In this document: piece after piece, positions 40,950 to 51,513 of the stretch
Numbering within the stretch: position 1 is the stretch's first letter
How the letters are laid out: the number at the start of each line of letters is the position of its first letter
From: Geminicoccus roseus DSM 18922
GTDB lineage: Bacteria; Pseudomonadota; Alphaproteobacteria; Geminicoccales; Geminicoccaceae
NCBI RefSeq assembly: GCF_000427665.1
Contig: NZ_KE386572.1
Coordinates: 5,270,373 to 5,334,372 of the forward strand
Reading direction: 5' to 3'
DNA length: 64,000 nt
The notes under the pieces: generated by a model
Told to the model about the DNA's origin: nothing
Database searches by the model: none
What the model saw: the letters and a program-made list of their open reading frames with translations, nothing else
Program-made: the position numbers and the translations under genes

Positions 40950-42599
40950 TCAGGCGGCGCTGGCGGTGACGAAGCAGTTCCGGCCGGCGCGCTTGGCCGC
41001 GTAGAGCGCGCTGTCGGCGCGGGCATAGAGCTGCTCGTTGCTGTCGGTGGGTGCGACCAGCGCAATGCCGGCGCTGCCGCTGATCCGGATCACCAGCCCG
41101 TCGATCCGGTAGGGCTCGGCCAATGCGGTGAGCAGCCGGGTGATGATCCCCTCGTCGCGGCCACCCTGGAAGCCCGGGCAGAGCAGGGCGAACTCGTCGC
41201 CGCCCAGGCGGGCCACGATGTCGCTGCGCCGGACGGTGCCGCGCAGGCGGCTGGCGACCTCGACCAGCAGCCGGTCGCCGACGTCATGGCCGTGGGTGTC
41301 GTTGACCGGCTTGAAATGGTCGAGATCCACCAGGACCAAGGCGGCGGCGGCCTCCTCCACGCGCAGCCGGGCGACCGCCTCCCAGAAGGCGGTGCGGTTG
41401 AGCAGGCCGGTGAGCGGGTCGTGAAGGGCCCGGTACTCGAACTCCTGCATGGCCCGCCGGCGGTCGGTGATGTCGCCGAGCAGGCCGACCAGGCGCAGGG
41501 CGTGGCCGTCCGGCCCGCGCTCCAGGGCGCTGGCCCGGTTGTTCACCCAGAGCACCCGGCCATCCCCGCGGCAGATCCGGTACTCGATCGCGCACTCGGC
41601 CCGGCTGCCCTCGATCAGCGCCTGCATCGCGGCGTCGACCTCGGCGCGGTCCTCCTCGTGAACCAGGGCGAGCCAGCCCTTGGCCGGATCGTCCGGCGCC
41701 AGGCCGAGCAGCAGGGCGGCGCGCTCGCTGAGTTCCATGCGGCCGGTGCGGACATCCAGGTCCCAGAGCCCCTCCCGGGCGGCCTGGAGGGCGAACTGCA
41801 GCCGCCGCTCGCTCTGCCGAAGCCGGTTCTCCGATTCGCGCCGCTCGGTCACGTCGGACAGGATGCCGAACACCCGGTCGCCGCTGCGGTCGATCGCGAC
41901 CGAGTGGAGCCAGATCCAGCTGCCGGCGGCGCTGCGCGCGCGGTACTCGACGTCCCAGTCGAGGCCGCCCGCCTCCACCGCCGCCCATCGCCGCTCCAGG
42001 CCCTGCCAGTCGTCGGGATGGACGCATTCCGCCCAGGAGGGCAGGACGTCCCTCGGCACATCGTCGCCATAGCCCATGATCCGCAGCGCCCGCGCATCCA
42101 GCCGGTTCTCGCCGGTGCTGAAATCATAGTCCCAGGTGCCGACGCCGGTGGCGGCGAACGCCCGGCGCAAGCGGTTCTCGACGGCCAGGCGCTCCTCGCG
42201 CTGCTGGACCTCCTCGGTGATGTCGCGCCCGACGCCGTGATACTCCACGACCCGGCCGTCAGCGTCGAACAGGCCGTGATCGGTCCATTCCTGCCAGACG
42301 ACGCTGCCGTCGGCGCCGAACGAGCGATGCCGGGTGACGATGCGGGGCTGCTCGGGCGTGATCCGGGCGAGGTTGCGGCGGATGGCGTCCCGGTCGGCGG
42401 GCGGCAACAGGTCGAGGAAGCTGGAGCCGACCACATGGCGGCCATGGATCCGGGCATAGGCGTGGTCGATCCAGAGCAGCCGCAGATCGCGGTCGTAGCG
42501 GCAGGTGATCTGCCGCCTGAGATCGGCGATCGCCCAGACCGGATCAGCAGGATCGACCCGGTTCATCCCATGCCTGTCCAACGCTTCAAGGCGCGGCAT
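40950..42599 (-). CDS. Multi-PAS diguanylate cyclase
   Basis: A 549-aa soluble protein with three PAS/PAC modules (about residues 20-130, 140-255 and 265-385; PAC ends such as YHGVGRDITEEVQQRE, VFGILSDVTERRESE and LVGLLGDITDRRRAM) and a C-terminal GGDEF domain (DPLTGLLNRTAFWEA, RLGGDEFALL). The GGDEF motif is intact, and RRSD five residues before it forms the inhibitory c-di-GMP site. No EAL domain is present, so it should synthesise c-di-GMP with product inhibition. Inputs to the PAS domains are unknown. The N-terminal start is the first ATG; a second Met follows at residue 12. Confidence 0.92.
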   Translation of the reverse strand: MPRLEALDRHGMNRVDPADPVWAIADLRRQITCRYDRDLRLLWIDHAYARIHGRHVVGSSFLDLLPPADRDAIRRNLARITPEQPRIVTRHRSFGADGSVVWQEWTDHGLFDADGRVVEYHGVGRDITEEVQQREERLAVENRLRRAFAATGVGTWDYDFSTGENRLDARALRIMGYGDDVPRDVLPSWAECVHPDDWQGLERRWAAVEAGGLDWDVEYRARSAAGSWIWLHSVAIDRSGDRVFGILSDVTERRESENRLRQSERRLQFALQAAREGLWDLDVRTGRMELSERAALLLGLAPDDPAKGWLALVHEEDRAEVDAAMQALIEGSRAECAIEYRICRGDGRVLWVNNRASALERGPDGHALRLVGLLGDITDRRRAMQEFEYRALHDPLTGLLNRTAFWEAVARLRVEEAAAALVLVDLDHFKPVNDTHGHDVGDRLLVEVASRLRGTVRRSDIVARLGGDEFALLCPGFQGGRDEGIITRLLTALAEPYRIDGLVIRISGSAGIALVAPTDSNEQLYARADSALYAAKRAGRNCFVTASAA

Positions 42600-42821
42600 C
42601 CAACTGGCGATCCGTCGACGGATCGGTGGTGGCGCGGCAGACTAGGGCGAGTGGCAGGCGACAATCAAGAAGCAAACGCGCGACGTCTGTTACGGGCCAT
42701 GAATCTCCCAAAGTGCAAACGATCTCATCCTTCAAAAAAAATCAGTATATATCCATCTTTGGCTCCCGCTTACCGGGAATGCGGCGTGACGAAGCAAACA
42801 GAAGCATGGAGTTCGTCCAGG

Positions 42822-44249
42822 CTAGTCGTGCGCGATCATGATGTGGCGCGGGATGGTATAGTCCTCGAGCGCATAGCCGGAGAGATCCTTGCCGTAGCCG
42901 GACCGCTTGAACCCGCCATGCGGCATCTCCGAGCAGAGCATGAAATGGGTGTTGATCCAGGTGCAGCCATACTGCAGCCGGCTGGCCACCTGCATCGCCC
43001 GGCCGACATCCCGGGTCCACACCGAGGAGGCCAGGCCGTACTCGCTGTCGTTGGCCCAGGTGACCGCCTCCTCCACGTCCTGGAACCGGGTCACCGACAC
43101 CACCGGGCCGAACAGCTCCTCGCGGACGATCTCGTCGCCCTGCCGCGCGCCGGCGATCACGGTCGGCTCGAAGAAATAGCCGGTGCCGCCACCCGGCCCG
43201 CCGCCGGCCACCGCCTCCATGTGGCCGCTCTCCAGCGCCCGGCCGACATAGCCGGCGACCCGGTCGCGGTGCTGCGCGGAGACCAGCGGGCCGATCTCGG
43301 CGGCAGGATCGTCGCGGTCGCCATAGGAAATCGAGGAGGCCGCCCCGGCCAGGTCGGCCACCAGCCGGTCGTGGATCTTCGGCCCAGCATAGATCCGGCA
43401 GGCGGCGGTGCAGTCCTGGCCGGCATTGTAGAAGCCGAACATCTTCAGGCCGTTCACCACCGCGTCCAAGTCGGCATCGTCGAACACGATCACCGGCGCC
43501 TTGCCGCCCAGTTCCAGATGGGTGCGCTTCATCGACTTCGACGCGGCTTCCAGCACCTTGGCGCCGGTCGCGATCGAGCCGGTCAGCGCGATCATCCGCA
43601 CGCCCGGATGGTCGATCAGGGCGGCGCCGGTGGAGGCTCCACGGCCATGGACGATGTTGACGACGCCCGGCGGGAAGATTTCCGCCAGCACCTCGCCCAG
43701 CGCCAGGGTGGTGAGCGGGGTCATCTCCGAGGGCTTCAGCACCACGCAGTTGCCGGCCGCCAGCGCCGGGGCGAGCTTCCACGCCGCCATCATCAGGGGA
43801 TAGTTCCAGGGTGCGATCGAGCCCACCACCCCAACGGGGTCACGGCGCACCATGCTGGTGAAGCCCTTCAGATACTCGCCGGCGGCCGGCGCTCCCTGGT
43901 GGCGGACGGCGCCGGCGAAGAAGCGGTAGCAGTCGGCGATGGCCGGGATCTCGTCCTCCTGGACCCGGGCCAGGGGCTTGCCGCAGTCCTGCGATTCCAG
44001 CCGGGCGAGATGGTCGGCCTTGGCCTCGATCGCGTCGGCCAGGCGCAGCAGCAGGGCGGAGCGCTCGGCGGGCGTGGTCCGCGACCAGTCGGCAAACGCA
44101 CGGGCCGCCGCGCCCACCGCGGCATCGACCTGGGCCGGGCTGGCTTCGGCGACCTCGACCAGGACCTGGCCGGTCTGCGGGTCGAACACCGGGACAGGGT
44201 CCCTCTCGCCGCTCACGAACGCGCCGTCGATCAGCATGGAGAGATGCAT
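42822..44249 (-). CDS. patD: Aldehyde dehydrogenase, PatD-like (gamma-aminobutyraldehyde)
   Basis: A 475-aa NAD(P)-dependent aldehyde dehydrogenase. The general base Glu is in [13 protein letters not shown] and the catalytic Cys in [20 protein letters not shown] supplies the cofactor loop. The C terminus ([20 protein letters not shown] then LEDYT) closely matches PatD/YdcW enzymes that oxidise 4-aminobutanal from putrescine to GABA. In E. coli ydcW follows a putrescine-type ABC transporter, and here such a transporter lies 2.2 kb away on the same strand. Betaine-aldehyde dehydrogenase is the main alternative. Confidence 0.85.
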   Translation of the reverse strand: MHLSMLIDGAFVSGERDPVPVFDPQTGQVLVEVAEASPAQVDAAVGAAARAFADWSRTTPAERSALLLRLADAIEAKADHLARLESQDCGKPLARVQEDEIPAIADCYRFFAGAVRHQGAPAAGEYLKGFTSMVRRDPVGVVGSIAPWNYPLMMAAWKLAPALAAGNCVVLKPSEMTPLTTLALGEVLAEIFPPGVVNIVHGRGASTGAALIDHPGVRMIALTGSIATGAKVLEAASKSMKRTHLELGGKAPVIVFDDADLDAVVNGLKMFGFYNAGQDCTAACRIYAGPKIHDRLVADLAGAASSISYGDRDDPAAEIGPLVSAQHRDRVAGYVGRALESGHMEAVAGGGPGGGTGYFFEPTVIAGARQGDEIVREELFGPVVSVTRFQDVEEAVTWANDSEYGLASSVWTRDVGRAMQVASRLQYGCTWINTHFMLCSEMPHGGFKRSGYGKDLSGYALEDYTIPRHIMIAHD

Positions 44250-44438
44250 CGTCGCCTCCTCGGTCCGGGGTCGATGGCCGCGCGTCCAGGGCGTTCAGAT
44301 CCAGCCGCGCCTGCCTGCGGCGTCGAGCGTAGCGGAACCGCCGGGGCCGGCGGAAGCACCTGCTTGCGCCGGCTACCGAGCTATCCGCCCCGCCCGTTTC
44401 GTGGAACATTGCCGGAAAGCCTGCTGCCCTCCGGAGGA

Positions 44439-44660
44439 ATGATGCGGTCCCTGATCGGTCGTGAAGCCGTGGCCCGTCTACGGCCGCAGGCCGGGTGGCT
44501 TCTGCCGGCGGCGCTGCCCGTCGCCCTGGCCCTCGCGCTGTCCGGCTGCGGGCTGACTGCCCTGCCCTTCCGGGTGACCGGCGACGTGCTCAAGGTGGTG
44601 CCGGTGGCCGGCGACGTCGCCGCGGCGCCGTTCGACCTGGTGGGCGACGCCATCGACTGA
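44439..44660 (+). CDS. Small lipoprotein
   Basis: A 73-aa protein with an N-terminal hydrophobic signal and a lipobox LSGC placing the lipidated Cys at residue 37. The mature part is only about 37 residues (GLTALPFRVTGDVLKVVPVA then GDVAAAPFDLVGDAID), resembling small alphaproteobacterial lipoproteins of unknown function. GGAGGA immediately precedes the two consecutive ATGs at 44439 and 44442; the second may be used. It is divergent from patD and convergent with the 5'-nucleotidase gene. Confidence 0.75.
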   Translation: MMRSLIGREAVARLRPQAGWLLPAALPVALALALSGCGLTALPFRVTGDVLKVVPVAGDVAAAPFDLVGDAID

Positions 44661-44680
44661 GACGGCGCAGGCCCGCCCGG

Positions 44681-46390
44681 TCAGTCGACCCGGCCGATCC
44701 GGTCCAGCGGCGGCGCCTGCAGCTCGCCGGCCGCCTCGACATAGGCCGCCAGCGCGTCGACATCGTAGGGGCCGGTGACCCGGTCGGTGCCCTCGCGCAG
44801 CACCGTGAAGCCGTCGCCGCCATCGGCCAGGAAATTGTTGACCGTCACCCGGTAGCTGGACTGCGGGTCGACCGGCGTGCCGTGCAGCTTCATGGTGTCG
44901 GGATCGACCCGTTCGCCCACCGGCCTGCTGCCGTCCCAGCGATAGGTGAAGCCGTCGGAGACGTGCAGGATGCGGGGCTTGGGCTGGTCCAGCCATTGCT
45001 GCTCCAGCATCCGCTCGATCTGCGCCCCGGTCAGGCTCATGGTCACCAGCGAGTTGCCGAACGGCTGGACCGCGAACAGCTCGGCATAGGTCACCTGGCC
45101 GTCCTCGTTCCGCGGCAGGTCGGTGCGCACGCCGCCAGGATTGGTGAAGGCGATCTCCGCGCCGCTGGCGATCTCGGCCCTGGTCGCGGCAAGCTGGGCG
45201 TCGGCGACCACGTCGCCGAGCGTGGTCTCGCCGGCATGGCTCTCCTCCTTGGTGAGCGACTGGGCGATCCGGCCGACCACCCGCTCGGCCAGGGGGGCCA
45301 CGATCTCCTGGTAGCGCTGGATCAGCGCGGTCTGGCCCGGGTCCCTGGCCAGCTCCTCGGTGCGGACGATCAGGTTCTGGGCCTGGGCCGAGACGACGTC
45401 GCCGCTGGCGCGGTCGATCTCCAGGCCGATCTCGGTGACCAGGGTGCCGAACTTGTCGCCGCTGGTGACCAGGCGGTTGTCGATCTCGCAGACATAGGCC
45501 TTGTGGGTATGGCCGCTGACCACGACGTCCACGGCCCGGTCCAGCTTCGGCACGATCTCGGTGATCGCCCCGGAGATGCCGGGGCAGTCGTTGATGCCGC
45601 CGGTGGGGTAGCCGCCCTCGTGGAGCAGCACCACGATCGCCTGGGTGCCCTGGCCCTGCAGTTCCGGCACCAGCGCGTTCACGGTCTCGGCCTCGTCCTT
45701 GAAGGTCAGGCCCTCCACCCCGCTCGGCACCACGATCCCGGGGGTGCCCTTCAGGGTGAGCCCGATGAACGCCACCGGTATGCCCTCGAACTCCTTGATG
45801 ACATAGGGCGACAGGACCGGCTGGCCGGTGGCGTCGTCGATGGTGCTGGCGGCAAGGTACTGGAAGCTGGCGCCCCCGAAGCGGCGGTCGCCGCAATCGT
45901 CGTTCGGATGGCAGCCGCCGTTCTGCATGCGCAGGAGCTCGGCCAGGCCGTCGTCGAACTCGTGGTTGCCGACCGCACTGGCCTCCAGCCCCATCAGGGA
46001 CAGGGCCTCGATGGTGGGCTCGTCGTGCAGGATGCCCGAGAGCAGCGGGCTGGCGCCGATCAGGTCGCCGGCCGCCACGAACACGCTGTTCGGCCCGGCC
46101 TCGGCGCGGCGCTGGCGGATCAGGGTCGCCATCGCCTCCGCCCCGCCGGCGGGGACGCGGATGGTCTGCGACGGGTCGGCCGGGTCCGGGACCTTGATGC
46201 CGCCGTCGGGCGGCAGGAGGTTGCCGTGGAAGTCGTTGATCGCGAGCAGGGTGACGTTCAGTGGCCCGGCGGGATCCGCCGCCGCGACGGGCTCAGCGGG
46301 ATCCGCGGCCATGGCCGGCAGGGGGACCAGGAGCGGCGACATGGCCAGAGAAAGGGACAGGGCCAGCGCGTCGATCGTCCTGCGCGTCAT
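44681..46390 (-). CDS. Secreted 5'-nucleotidase/metallophosphatase
   Basis: A 569-aa protein with signal peptide (LALSLSLAMSPLLVPLPAMA). The N-terminal calcineurin-like metallophosphatase domain has the metal-ligand motifs AINDFHGNL, AAGDLIGASP, GNHEFDDG and SGHTHKAYV. The C-terminal 5'-nucleotidase domain has FTNPGGVRTDL and NNFLADGGDGF for nucleobase binding. It should hydrolyse nucleotides in the periplasm to release nucleoside and phosphate. The ATG at 46390 begins the signal peptide. It lies 75 bp downstream of the polyamine transporter genes and may be co-transcribed. Confidence 0.92.
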   Translation of the reverse strand: MTRRTIDALALSLSLAMSPLLVPLPAMAADPAEPVAAADPAGPLNVTLLAINDFHGNLLPPDGGIKVPDPADPSQTIRVPAGGAEAMATLIRQRRAEAGPNSVFVAAGDLIGASPLLSGILHDEPTIEALSLMGLEASAVGNHEFDDGLAELLRMQNGGCHPNDDCGDRRFGGASFQYLAASTIDDATGQPVLSPYVIKEFEGIPVAFIGLTLKGTPGIVVPSGVEGLTFKDEAETVNALVPELQGQGTQAIVVLLHEGGYPTGGINDCPGISGAITEIVPKLDRAVDVVVSGHTHKAYVCEIDNRLVTSGDKFGTLVTEIGLEIDRASGDVVSAQAQNLIVRTEELARDPGQTALIQRYQEIVAPLAERVVGRIAQSLTKEESHAGETTLGDVVADAQLAATRAEIASGAEIAFTNPGGVRTDLPRNEDGQVTYAELFAVQPFGNSLVTMSLTGAQIERMLEQQWLDQPKPRILHVSDGFTYRWDGSRPVGERVDPDTMKLHGTPVDPQSSYRVTVNNFLADGGDGFTVLREGTDRVTGPYDVDALAAYVEAAGELQAPPLDRIGRVD

Positions 46391-46465
46391 GGTGCTCCAA
46401 CCTCGTCGGGTGCGGCGTCCTCTCCTGCCTAGCAGAGCCTTGTGCGCGGGCAAGGGCAGGATCCG

Positions 46466-47272
46466 CTACTTGCCCGATCCGGCAACGCTGTCGGTGCCGC
46501 GGGTCAGGCGGTAGGCCAGGAGGATCGGGACCAGGGTCACCACGAACACGAACACCGCGACCACGTTGGTGACCGGGCGCTGGCGGGGGCGGACCAGCTC
46601 GGACAGCATCCAGATCGGCAGGGTGGTCTGCTGGCCGGCTGTGAAGGTGGTGACGATCACCTCGTCGAAGCTGAGCGCGAAGGCGAGCATCCCGCCGGCC
46701 AGCAGCGCGGTGGCGAGGTTGGGCAGGATGACGTGGCGGAAGGTCTGCCAGGGCCCGGCGCCCAGGTCGTAGGATGCCTCCACGATCGACCCGGCGGTGC
46801 GGCGCAGCCTTGCGATGGCGTTGTTGTGGACCACCACGATGCAGAAGGTCGCGTGGCCGATCACGATCGTCCAGAAGCTGAACGGGATCTCCATGATCCC
46901 GAACGCGGAGCGGAGCGCGATGCCGGTGATGATCCCCGGCAGGGCGATCGGGAGGATCAGCAGGAGAGTGACCGTCTCACGGCCGAAGAAGCGGGCGCGC
47001 ACCAGCGCCATGGCGGCGAGCGTGCCCAGCACCATCGCCACCAGGGTGGCGACGGCTGCCACCCGCACCGACAGGCCCAGCGCGTCCCAGACGTCCTGGC
47101 GGTTCCAGGCGACCTGGAACCAGTCGAGGGTCAGGCCGGGCGGCGGGAACTGGTAGGACTTGTCCTCGGTGGTGAAGGCGTACAGGAATATGAACGCCAT
47201 CGGCAGATGCAGGAACAGAAGCCCAAGGATCGCGGCGATGGTCAGTCCGGCGGGCATGCGGTCAGAGCGCAT
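46466..47272 (-). CDS. Polyamine-type ABC transporter permease, PotC-like
   Basis: A 268-aa inner-membrane permease with six predicted helices and the binding-protein-dependent transport EAA-type loop [20 protein letters not shown], where the ATPase docks. Family resemblance ([20 protein letters not shown]) is to PotC/YdcV. Its start overlaps the PotB-like gene by 11 bp. It forms the translocation pore with PotB-like subunit. Confidence 0.9.
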   Translation of the reverse strand: MRSDRMPAGLTIAAILGLLFLHLPMAFIFLYAFTTEDKSYQFPPPGLTLDWFQVAWNRQDVWDALGLSVRVAAVATLVAMVLGTLAAMALVRARFFGRETVTLLLILPIALPGIITGIALRSAFGIMEIPFSFWTIVIGHATFCIVVVHNNAIARLRRTAGSIVEASYDLGAGPWQTFRHVILPNLATALLAGGMLAFALSFDEVIVTTFTAGQQTTLPIWMLSELVRPRQRPVTNVVAVFVFVVTLVPILLAYRLTRGTDSVAGSGK

Positions 47273-48194
47273 CGAATGCGCCCAGGCGGCGGGCCACGGC
47301 CAGGTAGAGCGCCATCACCAGGATCGGCACCACCGAGAAGGCGGCGGCGAGCGGCACGTTGCCGGCAGTACCCTGCTGCAAATAGACGACCTGGCCGATG
47401 AACAGGCGCGACGAGCCGATCACGTAGGGCAGGATGTAGTCGCCCATGGTCAGCGCGAAGGTGAAGATCGAGCCGGCGACGATGCCCGGGAAGGCCAGCG
47501 GCAGGACGATGCGCAGGAAGGTGGTGCGCGGCTTGGCGCCCAGATCGCCGGACGCTTCCAGGAGGCTCGGCGGCACCCGCTCCAGCGCCGCCTCGACCGG
47601 CAGGATCATGAACGGCACCCAGAGATAGGTGAACACCAGGAACATGCCGAGATAGCTGACCGACAGGGAGGGGCCGCCCACCACCGGCAGGCCCAGCATC
47701 GCGTCCAGCAGGCCGATCAGCCCGGTCTGCGCGAAGATCCAGGTGATGGCGCCTTCTTTCGCCAGGATCAGCTTCCAGGCGTAGACCTTGACCAGGTAGC
47801 TGGACCAGAGCGGCAGCATCACCAGGACGTAGAGCAGCGCCTTCCAGCCGCCCTTCGCATAGCGCGCCATCAGATAGGCGATCGGAAAGGCGATGATCGC
47901 GCAGGCCAGCGTCACCGCGGCGGCCATGGCGAGGGTACGCAGGACGATGTCGAGATTGGCCGGCTCGGACAGGAACTGGCGCCAGGTCGACAGGGTCGGC
48001 TCGTAGATGATCACCCCGGAGAACTCGTCCAGCGCGAAGAAGCTTTGCGCCAGCAGCGCCAGGAGCGAGCCGGCATAGACGATGCCCAGCCACAGAAGGG
48101 GTGCGAGCAGGAGCAGCAGGGTGACGAGGCCGCTCTTGCGCCAGAACGCGCGGGCCAGGACGGCGCCGGGCCCGGTGGCCAGCGCCGCGGTCAC
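47262..48194 (-). CDS. Polyamine-type ABC transporter permease, PotB-like
   Basis: A 310-aa inner-membrane permease with about six to seven helices and the ATPase-docking loop [20 protein letters not shown]. Sequence such as [20 protein letters not shown] is typical of PotB/YdcU. The start overlaps the ATPase gene stop by 4 bp (ATGA), consistent with coupled translation in the operon binding protein-ATPase-PotB-PotC. Confidence 0.9.
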   Translation of the reverse strand: MTAALATGPGAVLARAFWRKSGLVTLLLLLAPLLWLGIVYAGSLLALLAQSFFALDEFSGVIIYEPTLSTWRQFLSEPANLDIVLRTLAMAAAVTLACAIIAFPIAYLMARYAKGGWKALLYVLVMLPLWSSYLVKVYAWKLILAKEGAITWIFAQTGLIGLLDAMLGLPVVGGPSLSVSYLGMFLVFTYLWVPFMILPVEAALERVPPSLLEASGDLGAKPRTTFLRIVLPLAFPGIVAGSIFTFALTMGDYILPYVIGSSRLFIGQVVYLQQGTAGNVPLAAAFSVVPILVMALYLAVARRLGAFDAL

Positions 48195-49174
48195 CGCTCC
48201 AGTTCCAGAAAGGAAGCGGCATCGGCGCCCAGCACGACCGGCGCCCCCTCGGGCGGCAGCCGGGCGGGATCGGTCTCGGCGACCAGGGCGGCGATCGGGC
48301 TGCCGTCGGCGAGCCGCGCCTCGATCCGGGTGCCGGCCCCCAGGAAATGGCGGGCGACCACCACCGCCTCCAGCCGGCGCTCGCCGCCGTCCAGGCGCAG
48401 GCGCTCGGGCCGGATCGCGACCGGGCGGCCCAGGCCCAGCAGCGCGCCGGGCAGCACGTTGGCCGCGCCCACGAAGTCCGCGACGAACGAGGTGGCCGGA
48501 CGGTCATAGACCTCGCGGGGCGTGCCGACCTGCTCGATCCGGCCATGGTTGAACACGGCGATCCGGTCAGACATCGCCAGTGCCTCGCCCTGGTCGTGGG
48601 TGACATAGACGAAGGTGATCCCGACCCGGCGCTGCAGGGCCCGCAGCTCGCCCTGCATCTGCTGGCGCAGCTTCAGGTCGAGGGCACCCAAGGGCTCGTC
48701 GAGCAGGAGGACGCGCGGCTCCAGCACCAGCGCGCGGGCCAGCGCCACCCGCTGGCGCTGGCCGCCGGACAGCTCGGCGGTGCGCCTTTCGCCGAAGCCC
48801 TCCAGCGCCACCGAGGCCAGCATGGCGTCGGCCCGGCGGGAGCGGGTGGCGCGGTCCTGGCCGCGGATCATCAGGCCGTAGGCGACGTTGTCGCGCACGC
48901 TCATGTGCGGGAACAGGGCGTAGTCCTGAAAGACGGTGTTGACGTCGCGCTCCCAGGGCGGCGTGCCGGCGGCAGGCCGGCCGGCGATCCGGATCACCCC
49001 GGAGGTCGGCCGGTCGAATCCTGCGACCAGGCGCAGGCAGGTGGTCTTGCCCGAGCCGGACGGGCCCAGCATCGAGAAGAACTCGCCGTCGGCGACGCTG
49101 AAGGAGACGCCGTCCAGGGCGCGCAGCGGCCCGAAGCTGCGCACCACGTTCTCGAAGCGGATCGCCTCGCTCAC
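48191..49174 (-). CDS. Polyamine-type ABC transporter ATPase, PotA-like
   Basis: A 327-aa ATPase with Walker A GPSGSGKTTCLRL (about residue 38), signature LSGGQRQRVALARAL, Walker B VLLLDEPLGALD, switch VTHDQGEAL and a C-terminal TOBE-like domain from about 240. It energises uptake through the PotB/PotC-like permeases. The first-gene binding protein lies 58 bp upstream on the same strand. Confidence 0.92.
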   Translation of the reverse strand: MSEAIRFENVVRSFGPLRALDGVSFSVADGEFFSMLGPSGSGKTTCLRLVAGFDRPTSGVIRIAGRPAAGTPPWERDVNTVFQDYALFPHMSVRDNVAYGLMIRGQDRATRSRRADAMLASVALEGFGERRTAELSGGQRQRVALARALVLEPRVLLLDEPLGALDLKLRQQMQGELRALQRRVGITFVYVTHDQGEALAMSDRIAVFNHGRIEQVGTPREVYDRPATSFVADFVGAANVLPGALLGLGRPVAIRPERLRLDGGERRLEAVVVARHFLGAGTRIEARLADGSPIAALVAETDPARLPPEGAPVVLGADAASFLELER

Positions 49175-49232
49175 CGCGTCCTGCCGCCGGCGGGAGGGCG
49201 GGCCTGTCCCGCCGATGGCCGGGCCATCCCGT

Positions 49233-50387
<1,155 letters not shown>

Positions 50388-50493
50388 CCTATCCTCCGGC
50401 CCCAAGGCCTCTGCGTGGATCCGAACACATCCCGTTACGTCTTTTGGCGCGGCAGGATCAAAATAACCGCGCCAACCGGCGTTCCGTTAACCT

Positions 50494-50635
50494 TTGATTC
50501 AACATTGCCGGCGTAAAGTCCAGGGCATGGACCGGCCGGTCTCTTCCCCCCAGTGGATCGGCCGGTCCTGTTCTCCCTGACGTTGTGATGCCTGACTTGG
50601 CGGTCGCCGACCTGTTCGGCGGCCGCCTTTTTTTT
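50494..50635 (+). ncRNA. Candidate small RNA or leader ending in a strong terminator
   Basis: A plus-strand terminator at 50599-50635 has no gene upstream of it on that strand, so a short transcript is implied. The interval also contains a perfect 10-bp inverted repeat (GGACCGGCCG at 50529-50538 and CGGCCGGTCC at 50559-50568) with a 20-nt loop. A weak promoter-like TTGATT/TAAAGT pair lies at 50494-50519 but its 14-bp spacing is poor. I do not recognise a known RNA family. The 17-codon ORF inside could make this a peptide-coding leader instead. Confidence 0.4.
50599..50635 (+). terminator. Strong rho-independent terminator
   Basis: A 12-bp stem (GGCGGTCGCCGA with TCGGCGGCCGCC, one G-U pair) and a 5-nt loop are followed by eight T residues. 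The orientation is plus strand only; reading the other way there is no T tract after the stem. Confidence 0.85.
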
Positions 50636-50713
50636 CCGAGGAGCCGCCGGCGGGGCGCCGGACTGGCGCAAGCGGGCCGGCTGGCGGCGGCGACGGGCCG
50701 ATCCCGCACGGCG

Positions 50714-50762
50714 GCGCCGGCTGGGACGCGCCGGCTGGGACGCGCCGGCTGGGACGCGCCGG
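50714..50762. repeat. 14-bp tandem repeat, three copies
   Basis: GCGCCGGCTGGGAC is repeated three times exactly at 50714-50755, with a partial fourth copy, just beyond the 3' end of the S24-type regulator gene. It is non-coding and may be a replication-slippage product. Confidence 0.8.
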
Positions 50763-50770
50763 GTGCCGGG

Positions 50771-51403
50771 CTACTGGCTGGCCCAGACGATCCGGGCGAT
50801 CCAGGCGACCTCGTCGATTGCCCAGGATTCCTCGCTGCCGCCGGGCAGGTCCACCACCACGCGCTGCGCGGTCCGCCGGGACATGATGCCCAGATGGAGC
50901 TTGTTCTTGCGGTCGCGGAGCAGGATCCGGTCGCCCCGGCGGGTCGAAGAGGCCGGGGAGACCACCAGCACGTCGCCGCGCCGCCAGTAGGGCGCCAGGT
51001 CCTCGCCCAGTTCCAGGGCATAGGCATGGCCGTCGTCCAGGCCGGGGAAGTCGACATCCTCCCACTCGTCGCCGATCGGGAAGCCGGAGGCGTCGAAGAC
51101 CTGGCCCGTGGCCGCCCGATCCAGGGGCAGCGAGCGCAGGCGCCTGGAGGCCGGCGCGGGCTCCTCACCGTCGGTGCCGTTCATCAGCGCGACGAACTCG
51201 GCCATCGGGGTCATGGTGGCCTCGAGGATCTTGGCGATGCTCTCGGTGGACGGCCAGCGCGCCTTGCCGGCCTTGGTGGCGCGCTTGCTCTTGTTGAAGG
51301 TAGTGGGGTCCAGTCCGGCGCGCTTGGCGAGGCCCGAAGCGGAAAATCCGTTCTTGGCGGCCAGGCGGTCGATCCCCACCCAGACGTCGCTATGCGTCAT
51401 CAT
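50771..51403 (-). CDS. HTH regulator with degenerate S24 (LexA/CI-like) domain
   Basis: A 210-aa regulator. The N-terminal helix-turn-helix region (ASGLAKRAGLDPTTFNKSKR) resembles the S24-type repressors common in alphaproteobacteria, which end VEWIARIVWASQ as here (VAWIARIVWASQ). In the S24 domain the motif usually Gly-Asp-Ser-Met-x-Pro reads GEDLAP, so the nucleophilic Ser is replaced by Asp, and the expected catalytic Lys region reads LHLGIMSRR with Gly instead. Self-cleavage is therefore unlikely. The gene diverges from the virion module and is the obvious candidate to repress it, though it may be a host regulator. Confidence 0.8.
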   Translation of the reverse strand: MMTHSDVWVGIDRLAAKNGFSASGLAKRAGLDPTTFNKSKRATKAGKARWPSTESIAKILEATMTPMAEFVALMNGTDGEEPAPASRRLRSLPLDRAATGQVFDASGFPIGDEWEDVDFPGLDDGHAYALELGEDLAPYWRRGDVLVVSPASSTRRGDRILLRDRKNKLHLGIMSRRTAQRVVVDLPGGSEESWAIDEVAWIARIVWASQ

Positions 51404-51455
51404 AGGAAACAGCTCCGAGCAATACAGCAGGCACTATGGCAGTAGGAACATCATC

Positions 51456-51484
51456 TTGACGTTTGCTGGTCCTGTCACTAGGCT
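51456..51484 (+). promoter_or_regulatory. Putative promoter of the virion module
   Basis: TTGACG, 17-bp spacer, TAGGCT. It faces the small plus-strand gene starting at 51514 and lies between it and the divergent S24-type regulator, so an operator for that regulator would be expected here. Confidence 0.5.
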
Positions 51485-51513
51485 CATGATCCTAACTTCA
51501 GAAGTATGGTCCC

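Larger units (their letters stand above)
50388..50770. other. Intergenic region with terminator and short repeats
   Basis: This 383-bp region has no conventional gene. It contains the upstream sequence of the polyamine-binding-protein gene (minus strand), a plus-strand stem-loop/terminator element described separately and a 14-bp tandem repeat. A 17-codon ORF (50527-50580) overlaps the first stem-loop, without a strong ribosome site. Confidence 0.5.

Noticed and set aside
42720-42765. Possible terminator after patD (short CCCG/CGGG hairpin and T8 tract on the minus strand)
   Set aside because: The T tract is separated from the weak 5-bp hairpin by about 20 bases, so the arrangement is not a convincing rho-independent terminator.
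40944-44660. Plus-strand open frame of more than 1,200 codons
   Set aside because: It lies antisense to the diguanylate cyclase and PatD genes, has low-complexity Gly/Arg/His composition and no motifs. Only its last 73 codons are a real gene (the lipoprotein).
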